A DNA stretch of 64,000 nt. Origin: Sphingobacterium sp. SGR-19 (GTDB lineage: Bacteria > Bacteroidota > Bacteroidia > Sphingobacteriales > Sphingobacteriaceae). Positions 1 to 9,640 of the stretch are shown here, piece after piece. Where the stretch lies: positions 51,579-115,578 of the forward strand of contig NZ_JAAKGS010000011.1 of NCBI RefSeq assembly GCF_011043555.1, read 5' to 3'. The position numbers and the translations under genes are program-made. Each line of letters begins with the position of its first letter. Position 1 is the stretch's first letter. The notes below the pieces were generated by a model. It was not told the origin of the DNA. It saw only the letters and a list, made by a program, of their open reading frames with translations, and searched no databases.

Positions 1-1047
1 GATGTGAACACGCCTTGGGAGGAATTGCCCACGTTGCGCCAAGCGATCGAGAAGTACCAACACGATCCGAATTATTGGTACGGCGAACAACAGGATAGTA
101 AAAATGTGGTAGACCCGCGGGCGCAATCGGAAGATTTGGGCGACAACGCTATGCTAGCGGGTCGTTATGGTTTGCGAAATCTGAAACGTATGATGCCACA
201 GATTATCCAGTGGACGACATCTGCTGGAGAAGACTATTATAAAGCAGGTAAGCTTTATATGGGCGGGATCGGACAGTGGTATACCTACGCAGACCACGTG
301 GTCAATAATATAGGCGGCATCTATTTGGAGAATCCGGTATTGGGCGACGGCAAAAGTGCGTACAGTCCGGTCTCCCGGGCAACGCAGGAGGAGGCTTTTG
401 CTTACTTGGAAGAGCAGGTTCTTCGGATACCTTCTTGGTTGTTTGTACCGGAGCTGATGACCAAGACGTTTCCACTACGCGATAGCCCTGTCGGTGTATT
501 TGAATATGCGCCTTACAATCTTCAACGGGAATTTCAGTACAGCTTGTTGTATAATTTGGTTAAGGATGAGCGGCTGTTGCGTATGATTGAGATGGAAAAC
601 TTATTCGGGCCGGAAATGACCTGGACAGCGGAGGAGCTCTTCCAGGCATTGCGTAAAGTAGTTTTTGATAAAACCATGCAGAAAGAAAATTTGGATTTGG
701 ATACGCGTATGCTACAGCAAAATTATATCGATGTGCTGATGGTATCGAGCAATAAAGCCATGGAAAAAATTAACGAGAAGAAAATACAGCAGGTGAATAC
801 CTTGTTGGAGGCGTTAAATCCACCACTCTGCCCGTGGCACGAGCACGGCTACACCGATATGAAACTACGGAACGTACATGTAACAGGGATGGCCAGAACA
901 TCGGATATGCTGACCTTGAAAAGGGGGGAGCTTCTTCGCATCTATGAGTTGCTGAAGAAAGCGAGAAACACAAACGATGCAGCTACGAAAGCGCATTATG
1001 AAGATCTTCTCTTGCGTATAGGCGTGGCTTTAAATATGAATAACTAA
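1..1047 (+). CDS. Zinc-dependent metalloprotease (DUF5117/DUF5118 type), C-terminal part
   Basis: This is the C-terminal 348 codons of a larger gene: the frame is already open at base 1 (GAT GTG AAC) and the true start lies upstream. The stretch with DPRAQSEDLGDNAM, GRYGLRNLKRMMPQI and YADHVVNNIGGIYLENPV is, from memory of the family, typical of the C-terminal region of the roughly 800-residue Bacteroidota zinc metalloproteases that carry DUF5117/DUF5118. The HExxH zinc motif expected in this family is not in the visible part. The gene ends 12 bases before a SusC gene, so protease, SusC and SusD are probably co-transcribed and may act on peptides at the cell surface. The family call is fairly firm; the substrate is unknown. 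Confidence 0.78.
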   Translation, partial: DVNTPWEELPTLRQAIEKYQHDPNYWYGEQQDSKNVVDPRAQSEDLGDNAMLAGRYGLRNLKRMMPQIIQWTTSAGEDYYKAGKLYMGGIGQWYTYADHVVNNIGGIYLENPVLGDGKSAYSPVSRATQEEAFAYLEEQVLRIPSWLFVPELMTKTFPLRDSPVGVFEYAPYNLQREFQYSLLYNLVKDERLLRMIEMENLFGPEMTWTAEELFQALRKVVFDKTMQKENLDLDTRMLQQNYIDVLMVSSNKAMEKINEKKIQQVNTLLEALNPPLCPWHEHGYTDMKLRNVHVTGMARTSDMLTLKRGELLRIYELLKKARNTNDAATKAHYEDLLLRIGVALNMNN

Positions 1048-1059
1048 CAAATATTTTTA

Positions 1060-4000
1060 ATGTATAGAATAGTAATTATCTTGATGATATGCTGTGTGCA
1101 TATAAGTTGGGCACAGGATATGAAGCCTTTGAAAGGGCGTGTGTTGGACGCTGTGACAAACACGGCGATTGCGGGTGCGGCTGTTACGGTAGACCGTTCT
1201 GCTGTAGCGGAACAAACCGGTGTAGCGGGACAGGTACAGCAGTCGGTCTTAGGGGCAATCACCGATGCGAACGGCGATTTCTCGCTTGACCTACCGCGTG
1301 ATGTCAACACGGTTACGGTGTCTTTTATGGGGTATGAGCCTTTACGGATTAGGGTTTATCAAGGGCATAAAACGTTGTTGCTCCAACCAGACGATACCGC
1401 TTTGGAAGAGGTTATTGTAACGGGGTACAGCGATATTAAGAAGCGCAAGAATACCACAGCGTATACGAAAATCGATGCGGAAAAGATCAAGCAGTCGGGT
1501 GTGGCGAGTATCGAACAGATGCTGGAAGGACAGGTGTCGGGTATGCAGTTCTCGAATATAAACGGCGGACCAAACGGTGTATCGCAGATCCGCATCCGTG
1601 GTACGGTTTCGATGAACGGTACGCAGGACCCGTTATGGGTGGTGGATGGTATGCCAATAGAGGGTACGGAGTTGCCCAACCGCTTGGATAAAGATGATAT
1701 AAACACCTTAAGAAATCTGCCGATTGCCGGATTGAACCCTGAAGATATCAAAGACATCTCTGTTTTAAGGGATGCGGCTGCTACAGCGATTTACGGTGCG
1801 CGCGCGGCAAATGGGGTGATCGTGATTACCACCAAAAGGGGACAAGCCGGGCCGGCAAAAGTAAGCGTCTCAGCGAATACATTTGTGACGCAACGACCGG
1901 ACTTTGATCGTCTGAACTTGATGAATGCTTCCCAAAAGGTCGATTTTGAACTGGAGATGGCTAAGCGGCCTGATTTGACGTACCGATCGGGTAAGGGGGC
2001 CATTGCGCGGTTGCTGACGGCGTCCAATGAATGGGATAGCTTTCGTGCAGGTGGGTTAACAGCATTGTCCGCCGAAACCCGAAATGCAATCGATGCGCTG
2101 CGTGGCAAAGAATATGATTGGGCGGATAATTTGTTCCGCAATGCGATCAATCAGCAATACAATGCATCGGTATCGGGCGGAACGGAAAACCATCGTTACT
2201 ACGTTTCGGCAGGCTACTTTGACGAGAAGGGAAGCATGCACAATGTCGATATGAATCGTTATAACTTAACCTTGAATAATGATTTTCGTATCAATAGCCG
2301 ATTAAAAGCAGGGATAAACCTCTTGGGATCGATCACGAATCGACAAAACCCTATTCAAGATCCGGACGGATTTACCAATCCGAGCTATTACGCCCGTACA
2401 GTCAATCCGTATTTGGCGATTCGAAATGAGGATGGCTCGTATGTGTATGATCCGGATATTGACGGCTTTGAGAATGATACATACATTCCGTTTAACGCTA
2501 TTGAAGAGAGGGAGAATACCAGATATAGCTTATTCAACAAGGCGCTCAAGTCGATCTCCTACTTGCAGTACGATATCTTACATAATTTAAATATCCGTAC
2601 GGAACTCGGTTTGCAGTTTGACGAGACCGGTACCGAGAGGTTTATGGATCAGGACAGCTATTACAGGCGCAAGCTGTATCACGGCACACGATATTTTAGT
2701 AATGGAGAAAAGTACTTTTTGCCAGCGGGTGGTCTGATCGAAAATACGGCGAACAGTAGTTTCCAATACAATTGGAAGTCGTTCTTGAGTTATAATACGA
2801 GCTTTGGGGAACGCCATGAACTGGAAGCCATGGGCGGAACCGAATTGCGCCGTAGCAAAAACACCTTGATATCCACCAAAGGTTTTGGATTTAATCCAAC
2901 AACGCTGACAACCAAGCCCATCGTTTTTCCAAATTCGGGATATGAAAACGATGAACGTTTCCGTCAATACGCCAAAAGTATTGGTGAAACGTCGTATGCT
3001 TCCTTTTTTGCGAATGCGACATATACGCTGGATCGTAAATATAACCTCTTCGGGAGTATTCGTTACGACGGATCAAATATGTTCGGCGTGGATCCCAAAT
3101 ACCGTTTCCTGCCTATTTGGTCGCTTGCTGGATCATGGATCGTTTCCGAAGAATCTTTCATGAGGGCTGTACCGACGATTTCCAACTTGCGCTTGCGCGC
3201 GTCTTATGGGATACAGGGTAATGTGGACCGTAATACCTATCCCTTTTTCATTGGTCAGTATAGTAATGGAATGTTACTACCCGGATCTAATGAAGAAACT
3301 ATCGTGGTGGATATGCCCGCAAATGATAAACTCCGTTGGGAGCGTACGCAGACCTGGAACGCGGGGCTTGATATCGGACTTTGGGCAGATAGGGTAAACG
3401 TCACGCTGGATTACTACAACCGCAATAGTACCGATGTGATCAGTGTGAGCCAACTTGCGTTAGAGAATGGTTTTGAAAATATCCAGCGGAATTGGGCAGC
3501 GGTGAAAAATGAAGGAATCGAACTCATGATTTCCAGCAGAAATATCGTACGCAAACGTTTTGAATGGGGAACGGATTTTAATATCGCCCATAATAACAAT
3601 AAGCTAACGAAAGTACTGGCGGATCCAAAATCGTACGTACTCGATAATCAGGAAGGTTACCCGATCAACTCCATATTCGTGTTACCGACAGCGGGACTGG
3701 ATGCGGACGGCCTGATGCAATTTCAGGGAGCAACCGGAGAAACGGTAGCTTTCGAAGAATTTTATGGTCTCTACGATCCTTGGGCTGATTTTCTGCCGGG
3801 ATATATGGTCGCTACGGAACTTACACCGGATACATACCGTAGCAAATTCCGGTACTTAGGGAATGCAGATCCGAAATTTGTGGGCGGTATGACCAATAGA
3901 TTCCGCTTTGATCGCTTTGATTTAGCGGTATCGGCGGCATTCAACTTGGACAGATGGATGCGCGCTACACCGCCGTACAATCCGGCAAGTGTGGATCGGG

Positions 4001-4386
4001 GTATGAACCAATCCAATAGGGTAATGGATGCGCTCCAAGGAAATGGCTTGCCGGCCTTGGGCAGCACGAATATCGAGGACAATGCACGCTGGATTGCGTA
4101 CAGTTGGATGATGGACCATGACCCGGTACGATCTTTTGGTTATTACGATATTTGGGCGAAAAATATGAGTTATGTGCGTATTAATAGTATTCGTTTAGGG
4201 TATACCATGCCGAGTAAGATCGCAAAGCGTATAGGTGCGGGTAATATCCGCTTCAATGTGGAGGGACGTAACCTTTTCGTTTTCGGTGATTCGTATGATG
4301 GTTACTTCGGTCCTGAAACGTATGGTAATTTCTATGCGCAGCCTATTACCAAATCGTTTACGTTTGGTTTATCTGCCCAGTTTTAA
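1060..4386 (+). CDS. SusC/RagA-family TonB-linked outer membrane protein
   Basis: A 1108-residue TonB-dependent importer. A short signal peptide (about residues 1-18, ending SWAQ) is followed by a carboxypeptidase-regulatory-like domain (about 24-110), the link EEVIVTGY, and a plug with IRIRGTVSMNGTQDPLWVVD, GLNPEDIKDISVLRDAAA and AIYGARAANGVIVITTKRG (about 120-250). The rest is the beta barrel, closing with the terminal aromatic residue SAQF. It pairs with the SusD gene 21 bases downstream to form the usual SusCD pedal-bin importer. No STN domain is present, so sigma/anti-sigma signalling through this receptor is not suggested. The neighbouring protease hints at peptide import, but no glycosidase or other substrate clue is visible. 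Confidence 0.95.
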   Translation: MYRIVIILMICCVHISWAQDMKPLKGRVLDAVTNTAIAGAAVTVDRSAVAEQTGVAGQVQQSVLGAITDANGDFSLDLPRDVNTVTVSFMGYEPLRIRVYQGHKTLLLQPDDTALEEVIVTGYSDIKKRKNTTAYTKIDAEKIKQSGVASIEQMLEGQVSGMQFSNINGGPNGVSQIRIRGTVSMNGTQDPLWVVDGMPIEGTELPNRLDKDDINTLRNLPIAGLNPEDIKDISVLRDAAATAIYGARAANGVIVITTKRGQAGPAKVSVSANTFVTQRPDFDRLNLMNASQKVDFELEMAKRPDLTYRSGKGAIARLLTASNEWDSFRAGGLTALSAETRNAIDALRGKEYDWADNLFRNAINQQYNASVSGGTENHRYYVSAGYFDEKGSMHNVDMNRYNLTLNNDFRINSRLKAGINLLGSITNRQNPIQDPDGFTNPSYYARTVNPYLAIRNEDGSYVYDPDIDGFENDTYIPFNAIEERENTRYSLFNKALKSISYLQYDILHNLNIRTELGLQFDETGTERFMDQDSYYRRKLYHGTRYFSNGEKYFLPAGGLIENTANSSFQYNWKSFLSYNTSFGERHELEAMGGTELRRSKNTLISTKGFGFNPTTLTTKPIVFPNSGYENDERFRQYAKSIGETSYASFFANATYTLDRKYNLFGSIRYDGSNMFGVDPKYRFLPIWSLAGSWIVSEESFMRAVPTISNLRLRASYGIQGNVDRNTYPFFIGQYSNGMLLPGSNEETIVVDMPANDKLRWERTQTWNAGLDIGLWADRVNVTLDYYNRNSTDVISVSQLALENGFENIQRNWAAVKNEGIELMISSRNIVRKRFEWGTDFNIAHNNNKLTKVLADPKSYVLDNQEGYPINSIFVLPTAGLDADGLMQFQGATGETVAFEEFYGLYDPWADFLPGYMVATELTPDTYRSKFRYLGNADPKFVGGMTNRFRFDRFDLAVSAAFNLDRWMRATPPYNPASVDRGMNQSNRVMDALQGNGLPALGSTNIEDNARWIAYSWMMDHDPVRSFGYYDIWAKNMSYVRINSIRLGYTMPSKIAKRIGAGNIRFNVEGRNLFVFGDSYDGYFGPETYGNFYAQPITKSFTFGLSAQF

Positions 4387-4407
4387 CGCTTTTTTAATTC
4401 TATTGAT

Positions 4408-5730
4408 ATGAGACAAAAATTTATTTATATATGCATAGCCATCGCAGGGGTATTTATGCATTCCTGCGATAAATACTTGGATATACAGCCTGTGGGAACG
4501 GTTGTACCCTCGACCGAAGCCGACTTTCGGGCGCTGCTGACCAGTGGATATTCGGTTTTTCCGACACATAAATCTTTATTATCCTTACGGACCGACGAAT
4601 TGCTATTGGATGAATTTTCCACGGACATGGCGGTTCTGAAAGATATTTATATCTGGAATGACCAAGCACCCGATCCGACAACGCTGTCTTATCCTTGGGC
4701 GACGTTCTACAAGAGTATATTTTATGCGAATTTGCTGTTGACAGAAATCGATGATAAATTGGGTGATAATGAGGTAACGAAGCAGCTAAAGGCGGAAGCC
4801 TACCTATTGCGGGCGTATAGCCATTTTGAATTGCTCAACTGCTATGCGCCGGTGTATAGCGAAACGAACAGACGGCACAAGGGGATTCCTATTGCGCAGA
4901 CGATCGATTTGGAACAGAAATTCCCGGTCAGGACGATGGAGGAGGTATATGCTTTTATCGCAGACGATATGGCACGCGCCACCGAATTGATGCAAGTAAG
5001 CAATCAACCCGCTGAACATCGATACAGGTTTAGCAAACGGGCGCTCTATGCATTCAGTGCCAGGCTCCATCTATATCGTTCGGAATGGGCTAAAGCTTTG
5101 TCGGAAGCGCAAAAGGCCTTGGCAATCGAGGACGGACTGGTTGATCTGAATAATGGTGACGCTTTGGTACCTACAGATTTTGAATCCGTCGAATCTATCC
5201 AAGCAATGGATAATCCAGCGACACCGCAAGTACATTCGAGCACGTATGTTGCGAACAACATCATCGCGCTGTACGATCAGATCAACGATAAACGTTTTGC
5301 ACACTATTTTAAAAAATCCGATGATGAATACAGATCGCTTAAAGGGGGGAGTAACCGATTTAAGGTCAGCTTTAGAAATGGCGAACTTTATTTGATTGTC
5401 GCGGAAGCAGCATTGCATCTAGATAACAAAACGGTTGCCTTGGAAGCATTTGATACGTTGGCGCAACATCGATTGTCGGCATCGGCTGCATCGGAACAGC
5501 AAAATAAGCTGGATGCGCTATCGAACGGAGAGCTATTGGAATTCCTGCAGGAAGAACGGACACGGGAATTGGCCTTAGAGGGTTTGCGCTGGTATGATTT
5601 GAAGCGTTGGGGCCGTCCTGAAATCCAACATCTTTTTTTGGGTGAAACGTATACGCTACAGCAGGAAGATCCACGGTATACGATCCGCTATCCGAGAGAA
5701 GCGATCGAGAATAACCCCGAGTTGCTCTAA
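4408..5730 (+). CDS. SusD/RagB-family surface nutrient-binding lipoprotein
   Basis: A 440-residue lipoprotein with a signal peptide ending in the lipobox-like FMHSC (Cys20), followed by DKYLDIQPVGTVVPS, a usual SusD opening. The tetratricopeptide-like helices include LKAEAYLLRAYSHFELLN and the C-terminal SusD signature FLQEERTRELALEGLRWYDLKRWG is clear. It is somewhat short for the family (commonly 480-600 residues), suggesting reduced surface loops. It lies 21 bases after SusC and is followed by a strong terminator, so the unit ends here. It caps the SusC barrel and binds substrate; the ligand cannot be read from sequence. Confidence 0.93.
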   Translation: MRQKFIYICIAIAGVFMHSCDKYLDIQPVGTVVPSTEADFRALLTSGYSVFPTHKSLLSLRTDELLLDEFSTDMAVLKDIYIWNDQAPDPTTLSYPWATFYKSIFYANLLLTEIDDKLGDNEVTKQLKAEAYLLRAYSHFELLNCYAPVYSETNRRHKGIPIAQTIDLEQKFPVRTMEEVYAFIADDMARATELMQVSNQPAEHRYRFSKRALYAFSARLHLYRSEWAKALSEAQKALAIEDGLVDLNNGDALVPTDFESVESIQAMDNPATPQVHSSTYVANNIIALYDQINDKRFAHYFKKSDDEYRSLKGGSNRFKVSFRNGELYLIVAEAALHLDNKTVALEAFDTLAQHRLSASAASEQQNKLDALSNGELLEFLQEERTRELALEGLRWYDLKRWGRPEIQHLFLGETYTLQQEDPRYTIRYPREAIENNPELL

Positions 5731-5754
5731 TCGATTCGCGGAATCGACTGTTTG

Positions 5755-5794
5755 AAAAATCCCTTATGCTATGACCGTAGCATAAGGGATTTTT
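5755..5794 (+). terminator. Strong hairpin terminator after susD
   Basis: Perfect 17-bp inverted repeat: arms 5755-5771 and 5778-5794, loop TGACCG. The stem core is CCCTTATGCTA and the 3' arm ends in a T run, so it fits an intrinsic terminator for the SusCD unit. It ends only 14 bases before the ATG of the next gene. Confidence 0.9.
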
Positions 5795-5808
5795 TCTATT
5801 TTTACCGC

Positions 5809-6525
5809 ATGGCTTGGCAAATACTTGTCGTAGAGGATGAAGAATGGGCGTGGGACAATCTCCGGGATATGTTGACGGCATTGCTTGACGCAGAAAATCC
5901 TATGCTGTTTAGGTTGGATACCGTTCGGGACGCGGTGGAATGGCTACGAAAAAATAGTCCAGATTTGATTTTTATGGATATACATCTGGCAGACGGTATC
6001 AGCTTAGAGATCTTTAAGCAAGTAGTGGTATCAGCGCCTGTTATTTTTACGACGGCTTACGATGATTATGCACTTGATGCTTTTCAGAATCAAGGATATG
6101 CTTACTTATTAAAACCTTTTGATCGGGAGGATCTAGAGCAAGCTGTCGCCAAGGTGAGGAAATTGCTGCCTTCGGACGACCCACAGTATAAAAGTCGGTT
6201 CTTGGTTAAATATGGTATCCATCTCAAATCGCTTCCCGTAGTCGATATTGCCTATTTTATGGCGGAGGATAAGACGTTATTTGTTGTCGAGAAAAACGGT
6301 GGACGATTTATCATAGAGGACACTTTAATGGGGATTGCTACAAAACTGGATCCAGCACTTTTTTTTCAGGTAAACCGTAAATTTATTGTGCATATCGATG
6401 CCATCATATCGATGCTAAAAATTAGCCGAGGTCGTGTAAAAGTAAAACTTGCACCCACACATGACGAGGATGTCATCGTTAGTCAGGAACGTTCGCTGCT
6501 CTTCCAGGAATGGCTGGGGCGCTAG
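5809..6525 (+). CDS. LytTR-family response regulator
   Basis: A 238-residue two-domain regulator. The receiver domain (about 1-120) has the acidic pair at Glu9/Asp10, the phospho-acceptor Asp57 in LIFMDIHL, Thr81/Thr82 and Lys102 in LLKPFD. The LytTR DNA-binding domain (about 140-238) includes FFQVNRKFIVHIDAI. The frame is open further upstream, but a start at 5752 would lie across the terminator hairpin, so the ATG at 5809 is chosen. The sequence TATTTTTA just before it could be a -7 box, which would leave a very short leader. No LytS-type histidine kinase is adjacent, so this is an orphan here. Confidence 0.9.
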   Translation: MAWQILVVEDEEWAWDNLRDMLTALLDAENPMLFRLDTVRDAVEWLRKNSPDLIFMDIHLADGISLEIFKQVVVSAPVIFTTAYDDYALDAFQNQGYAYLLKPFDREDLEQAVAKVRKLLPSDDPQYKSRFLVKYGIHLKSLPVVDIAYFMAEDKTLFVVEKNGGRFIIEDTLMGIATKLDPALFFQVNRKFIVHIDAIISMLKISRGRVKVKLAPTHDEDVIVSQERSLLFQEWLGR

Positions 6526-6543
6526 TTCGCACTGCCATTCAAA

Positions 6544-7317
6544 TCACTTATCGACTTCGTCTTTCAATTTTTGCAATGCTGTTTTTTCTGTCCGGATATT
6601 AAGAAATTCCACTAACACCGAGAAAGCCATAGCAAAATAGATATAACCTTTAGGAATGTGCTGATCAAACGCCTCAGCTGTTAACGAAACCCCGATAAGT
6701 AGTAGGAAGGCCAATGCAAGCATTTTGACTGATGGATAATCGTTGACAAACCTAGAAATTGTGGAAGCGGAAAGCAGCATAATAACAACCGCGACAATGA
6801 CCGCTGCTATCATCACGCCGATTTGATCTACCATTCCAACGGCTGTGATGACCGAATCAAGTGAGAAGACTAAATCGAGGATAATAATCTGTATAATGAC
6901 ACTCCGAAAGGTGATGGGCCTGCTTCGGCTGGTAGCTGTCTCTATATGTCCTTCTACTTTATGATGAATCTCGGTGGTTGCTTTATAAATCAGGAATAAA
7001 CCGCCAAAAAATAAAATAAGGTCTCGACCAGATAACGTTAGGTATCGATACCACGAAGGATTTTCGATATTAAATGTATCGCCCAGATGAAGGAATGGTT
7101 CGGTCAGGCCCATAATCCATTTGATGGAGAATAATAAACCGACACGCATAACCAAGGCGAGTAGCAAACCAAGCTGTCTCGCCTTTTTTTGTTGTTCCAA
7201 AGGAAGCTTACCGCTCTGTATTGAGATAAATACAATATTGTCTATACCCAATACGATCTCCAATACTGTCAGTGTAAAAAATGAAATCCATATTTGAGGG
7301 TCCGCGATCCATTCCAT
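6544..7317 (-). CDS. TerC-family integral membrane protein
   Basis: A 257-residue protein with about seven hydrophobic segments. The family's conserved acidic motifs are present in membrane segments: LEIVLGIDNIVFIS near the N-terminus and ILDLVFSLDSVITAVG in the middle. TerC proteins are implicated in manganese or other metal export and in tellurium resistance. The start MEWIADPQIW is chosen because it matches the usual N-terminus; an upstream in-frame Met would add an atypical 11-residue extension. It converges on the LytTR gene with an 18-base gap. No other ter genes are nearby, so a metal-efflux role is likelier than a tellurite operon. Confidence 0.92.
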   Translation of the reverse strand: MEWIADPQIWISFFTLTVLEIVLGIDNIVFISIQSGKLPLEQQKKARQLGLLLALVMRVGLLFSIKWIMGLTEPFLHLGDTFNIENPSWYRYLTLSGRDLILFFGGLFLIYKATTEIHHKVEGHIETATSRSRPITFRSVIIQIIILDLVFSLDSVITAVGMVDQIGVMIAAVIVAVVIMLLSASTISRFVNDYPSVKMLALAFLLLIGVSLTAEAFDQHIPKGYIYFAMAFSVLVEFLNIRTEKTALQKLKDEVDK

Positions 7318-7482
7318 AATGTATGATTGTAATTTATTGTAATAATACAAATAACAAACTAGAAATGTTTAAATGTGGACACAAATCTTTTCGACCGTTC
7401 ATTTCCCTTTCAAGATTGTCTTGATCGTAATATATATGGTCCGATCCTCAGTCTCGTCCTTTACATAGATCTTTTTAAGATG

Positions 7483-8646
7483 CTAATAACTCATTTTCAC
7501 GATTTCATACACATCATCTGGTGTCAGGGATTTGTACTCACCGATGCCGGTCAAGTTTCTGTTGATGAAAGTCTGTTTGATACGCGCTGCGGTATCGTGG
7601 TAATCCGTAACATACTCGGAAAGCTTGGTGGCAATATCCATGCTGTGGAAGAAGTGTTCCATCTGTGCAATGCCTGCCTTCGCTTTTTCTTCAACCGTAC
7701 CTTCGGTGATTCCCCATATGCGTTCCGCGTACTGCGCCAACTTTTCTTTTTTGGTTTCAAAATTATAACGGTAATGGGATGGCGCGATAATCGCCAAGGT
7801 ACGTGCATGGTCGATACCATAGTAGGCCGTGAGCTCATGCCCCATAGCGTGTATTGCCCAATCGGTTATTACCCCTTTTTGGATAAGGCCATTGAGTGCC
7901 ATGGTACAGCACCACATAAAGTTTGCTGCCGCACCGTAATCAAATTCCGATGTCATCAGTTTGGGTGCTGTTTCCTGTAGGCTGATCAAAATACTTTCGG
8001 CGATTCGTTCTTGCAAATCGGCAGCCGAAGGCGCTGTGATGTATTGCTCCAGCACGTGTGTATACGCATCGGTGATGCCGTTGATGATTTGCCTTCTGGG
8101 GATCGAGCGTACAACTTCAGGATCCAATATCGAAAACTGTGGAAATACCCCAGGGCCGCCAGCAGCCAACTTTTCGTTTGTTTCTTTCCTAGATACCACA
8201 TATCCGGAGTTCATCTCGGAACCGGTGGCCGGGAGCGTCAGGATAGTTCCGAAAGGCATGCCTTGACCTTCTTCTGTCCGAATCCGAAGTTTCAGGATAT
8301 CCCAGGGGTCACCTTGGTAGCCTACTGCAGCGGATAGAAATTTAACGCCATCGATCACAGATCCGCCGCCAACGGCTAAGAGATAGGTTACTTTTTTCTC
8401 TTTGATAAGGGCCAATGCCTGTAACAGTATGTTATATTCTGGATTGGCAGGAACACCTCCGAATTCATAAACTGTATGCTGTTGCAAGGCGTCCTTAACC
8501 TGTTCGTAAATGCCGTTTTGCTTAATGCTCCCACTGCCGTATACCATCAATACGATGGCATCCTGCGGGATTTGGAGCGCGACTTTAGGTATCTGATCTT
8601 GACCGAAAAGTATTTTTGTTGGGTTCTTATATTCGAAATTGATCAT
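7483..8646 (-). CDS. yqhD: Iron-type NADPH-dependent alcohol/aldehyde dehydrogenase, YqhD-like
   Basis: A 387-residue group III alcohol dehydrogenase. It aligns by eye along its whole length with E. coli YqhD: the opening FEYKNPTKILFGQDQI, the nucleotide-binding LLAVGGGSVIDGVKF, LTLPATGSEMNSG, and the metal-binding part ITDAYTHVLEQY plus HAMGHELTAYYGIDHARTLAI carrying the ligand histidines. YqhD reduces a range of toxic aldehydes with NADPH. It sits upstream of no obvious partner; the next gene on the same strand is a QorB-like reductase 82 bases away, so a shared stress-reductase theme is possible. Confidence 0.9.
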   Translation of the reverse strand: MINFEYKNPTKILFGQDQIPKVALQIPQDAIVLMVYGSGSIKQNGIYEQVKDALQQHTVYEFGGVPANPEYNILLQALALIKEKKVTYLLAVGGGSVIDGVKFLSAAVGYQGDPWDILKLRIRTEEGQGMPFGTILTLPATGSEMNSGYVVSRKETNEKLAAGGPGVFPQFSILDPEVVRSIPRRQIINGITDAYTHVLEQYITAPSAADLQERIAESILISLQETAPKLMTSEFDYGAAANFMWCCTMALNGLIQKGVITDWAIHAMGHELTAYYGIDHARTLAIIAPSHYRYNFETKKEKLAQYAERIWGITEGTVEEKAKAGIAQMEHFFHSMDIATKLSEYVTDYHDTAARIKQTFINRNLTGIGEYKSLTPDDVYEIVKMSY

Positions 8647-8728
8647 GTTTCTTGCGTAGTTTATAGTACGAAATTAAAGAATTAAGCGCTTCTCCATGTT
8701 GTTTCAATGTAAATTCCGAAAGGTTCAA

Positions 8729-9586
8729 TTAATTTTCGCTAAATAACAATCCAGCTTTAACCGACTCGGCTAACGGTGTGGTAGGCCGCCCAATTAAATT
8801 GGATAAGACCTTCCGATCATCGAATAAATCGCCTTTGGAAGCGCCTACATCCCAGCTGGCGATTGCTTCTGCAACACTCTGGGGTAAACCTTGCGAGGCG
8901 AGCACACCTGCGTAATCCGCTTCGGGTAGATTATTGTATGGAATGTTTCTGCCCGTTTGCTTGCTAATTTCGGCTGCAAGATCGTGTAGGGTATAAGCTT
9001 CGTCGCCGGCTAGTTCGTATACGTTGCCGATATGGCCATCGCTGCTCAATATGATGGCGGCTGCTTCTGCATAATCGGCTCGTGCGGCAGAAGAAATCTT
9101 ACCTTCACCGGCACTACCGACAAAAGCGCCCGCCTGCAAGGCTCCGGGAATCGAGCCTGTATAGTTTTCGGTATACCAGCCGTTTCTTAAGATGGTGTAG
9201 GGGATGTCGGAAGCCTGAAGTAGTGCTTCGGTTTCGACATGTTCTGCTGCCAAACTCAACGTGGATGTAGCTGCATGAAGCAAGCTGGTATACACGATCC
9301 ATTTAACACCGGCCTGACGTGCAGCATCGATAACACGTTGATGTTGTACTTTGCGTTGGCCTACCTCGTTTCCGGAAATGAGCAGGAGATGCTCGATACC
9401 CTCTAACCCCTCGAACAATGTCTCTGGCTTGTCGTAGTCAAACATGGTTGAAGCAATACCAAGATCTGCTGCTTTCTCGGGCGAGCGTACCAAGGCAACA
9501 AGGCTTTCAGCGCCTAGACGGTGTTTTAATTGTTCTACTACCAAACGACCTAGTTGTCCGGTAGCTCCGGTGATTCCTATTTTCAT
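8729..9586 (-). CDS. qorB: NAD(P)H-binding quinone oxidoreductase, QorB/YtfG-like
   Basis: A 285-residue atypical short-chain reductase. The N-terminal Rossmann motif is MKIGITGATGQLG; further family features are VKWIVYTSLLHA and the substrate-side IPYTILRNGWYTENY. The whole chain resembles E. coli QorB (YtfG), an NADPH-quinone reductase. It lies downstream of an Rrf2 regulator on the same strand, with a perfect inverted repeat immediately upstream of its start that also precedes the regulator gene. It is therefore probably controlled by that regulator in response to electrophile or redox stress. NmrA-type regulator is an alternative family name, but QorB fits better. Confidence 0.84.
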   Translation of the reverse strand: MKIGITGATGQLGRLVVEQLKHRLGAESLVALVRSPEKAADLGIASTMFDYDKPETLFEGLEGIEHLLLISGNEVGQRKVQHQRVIDAARQAGVKWIVYTSLLHAATSTLSLAAEHVETEALLQASDIPYTILRNGWYTENYTGSIPGALQAGAFVGSAGEGKISSAARADYAEAAAIILSSDGHIGNVYELAGDEAYTLHDLAAEISKQTGRNIPYNNLPEADYAGVLASQGLPQSVAEAIASWDVGASKGDLFDDRKVLSNLIGRPTTPLAESVKAGLLFSEN

Positions 9587-9602
9587 ATTGTGTTATTAAA
9601 GA

Positions 9603-9627
9603 TAATGTAATAAAAACTGTTACATTA
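9603..9627. promoter_or_regulatory. Candidate Rrf2 operator upstream of qorB
   Basis: Perfect inverted repeat TAATGTAA-N9-TTACATTA (arms 9603-9610 and 9620-9627), 16 bases upstream of the qorB ATG. The same AATGTAA-N9-TTACATT core occurs upstream of the Rrf2 gene at 10074-10104 with the same 9-base spacer, which makes it the likely binding site of that regulator. Confidence 0.72.
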
Positions 9628-9640
9628 ATATGTAAAAAAA

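Noticed and set aside
7375..7980. 201-codon open frame on the plus strand
   Set aside because: It lies antisense to the well-supported YqhD gene, has no family resemblance and reads as a shadow.
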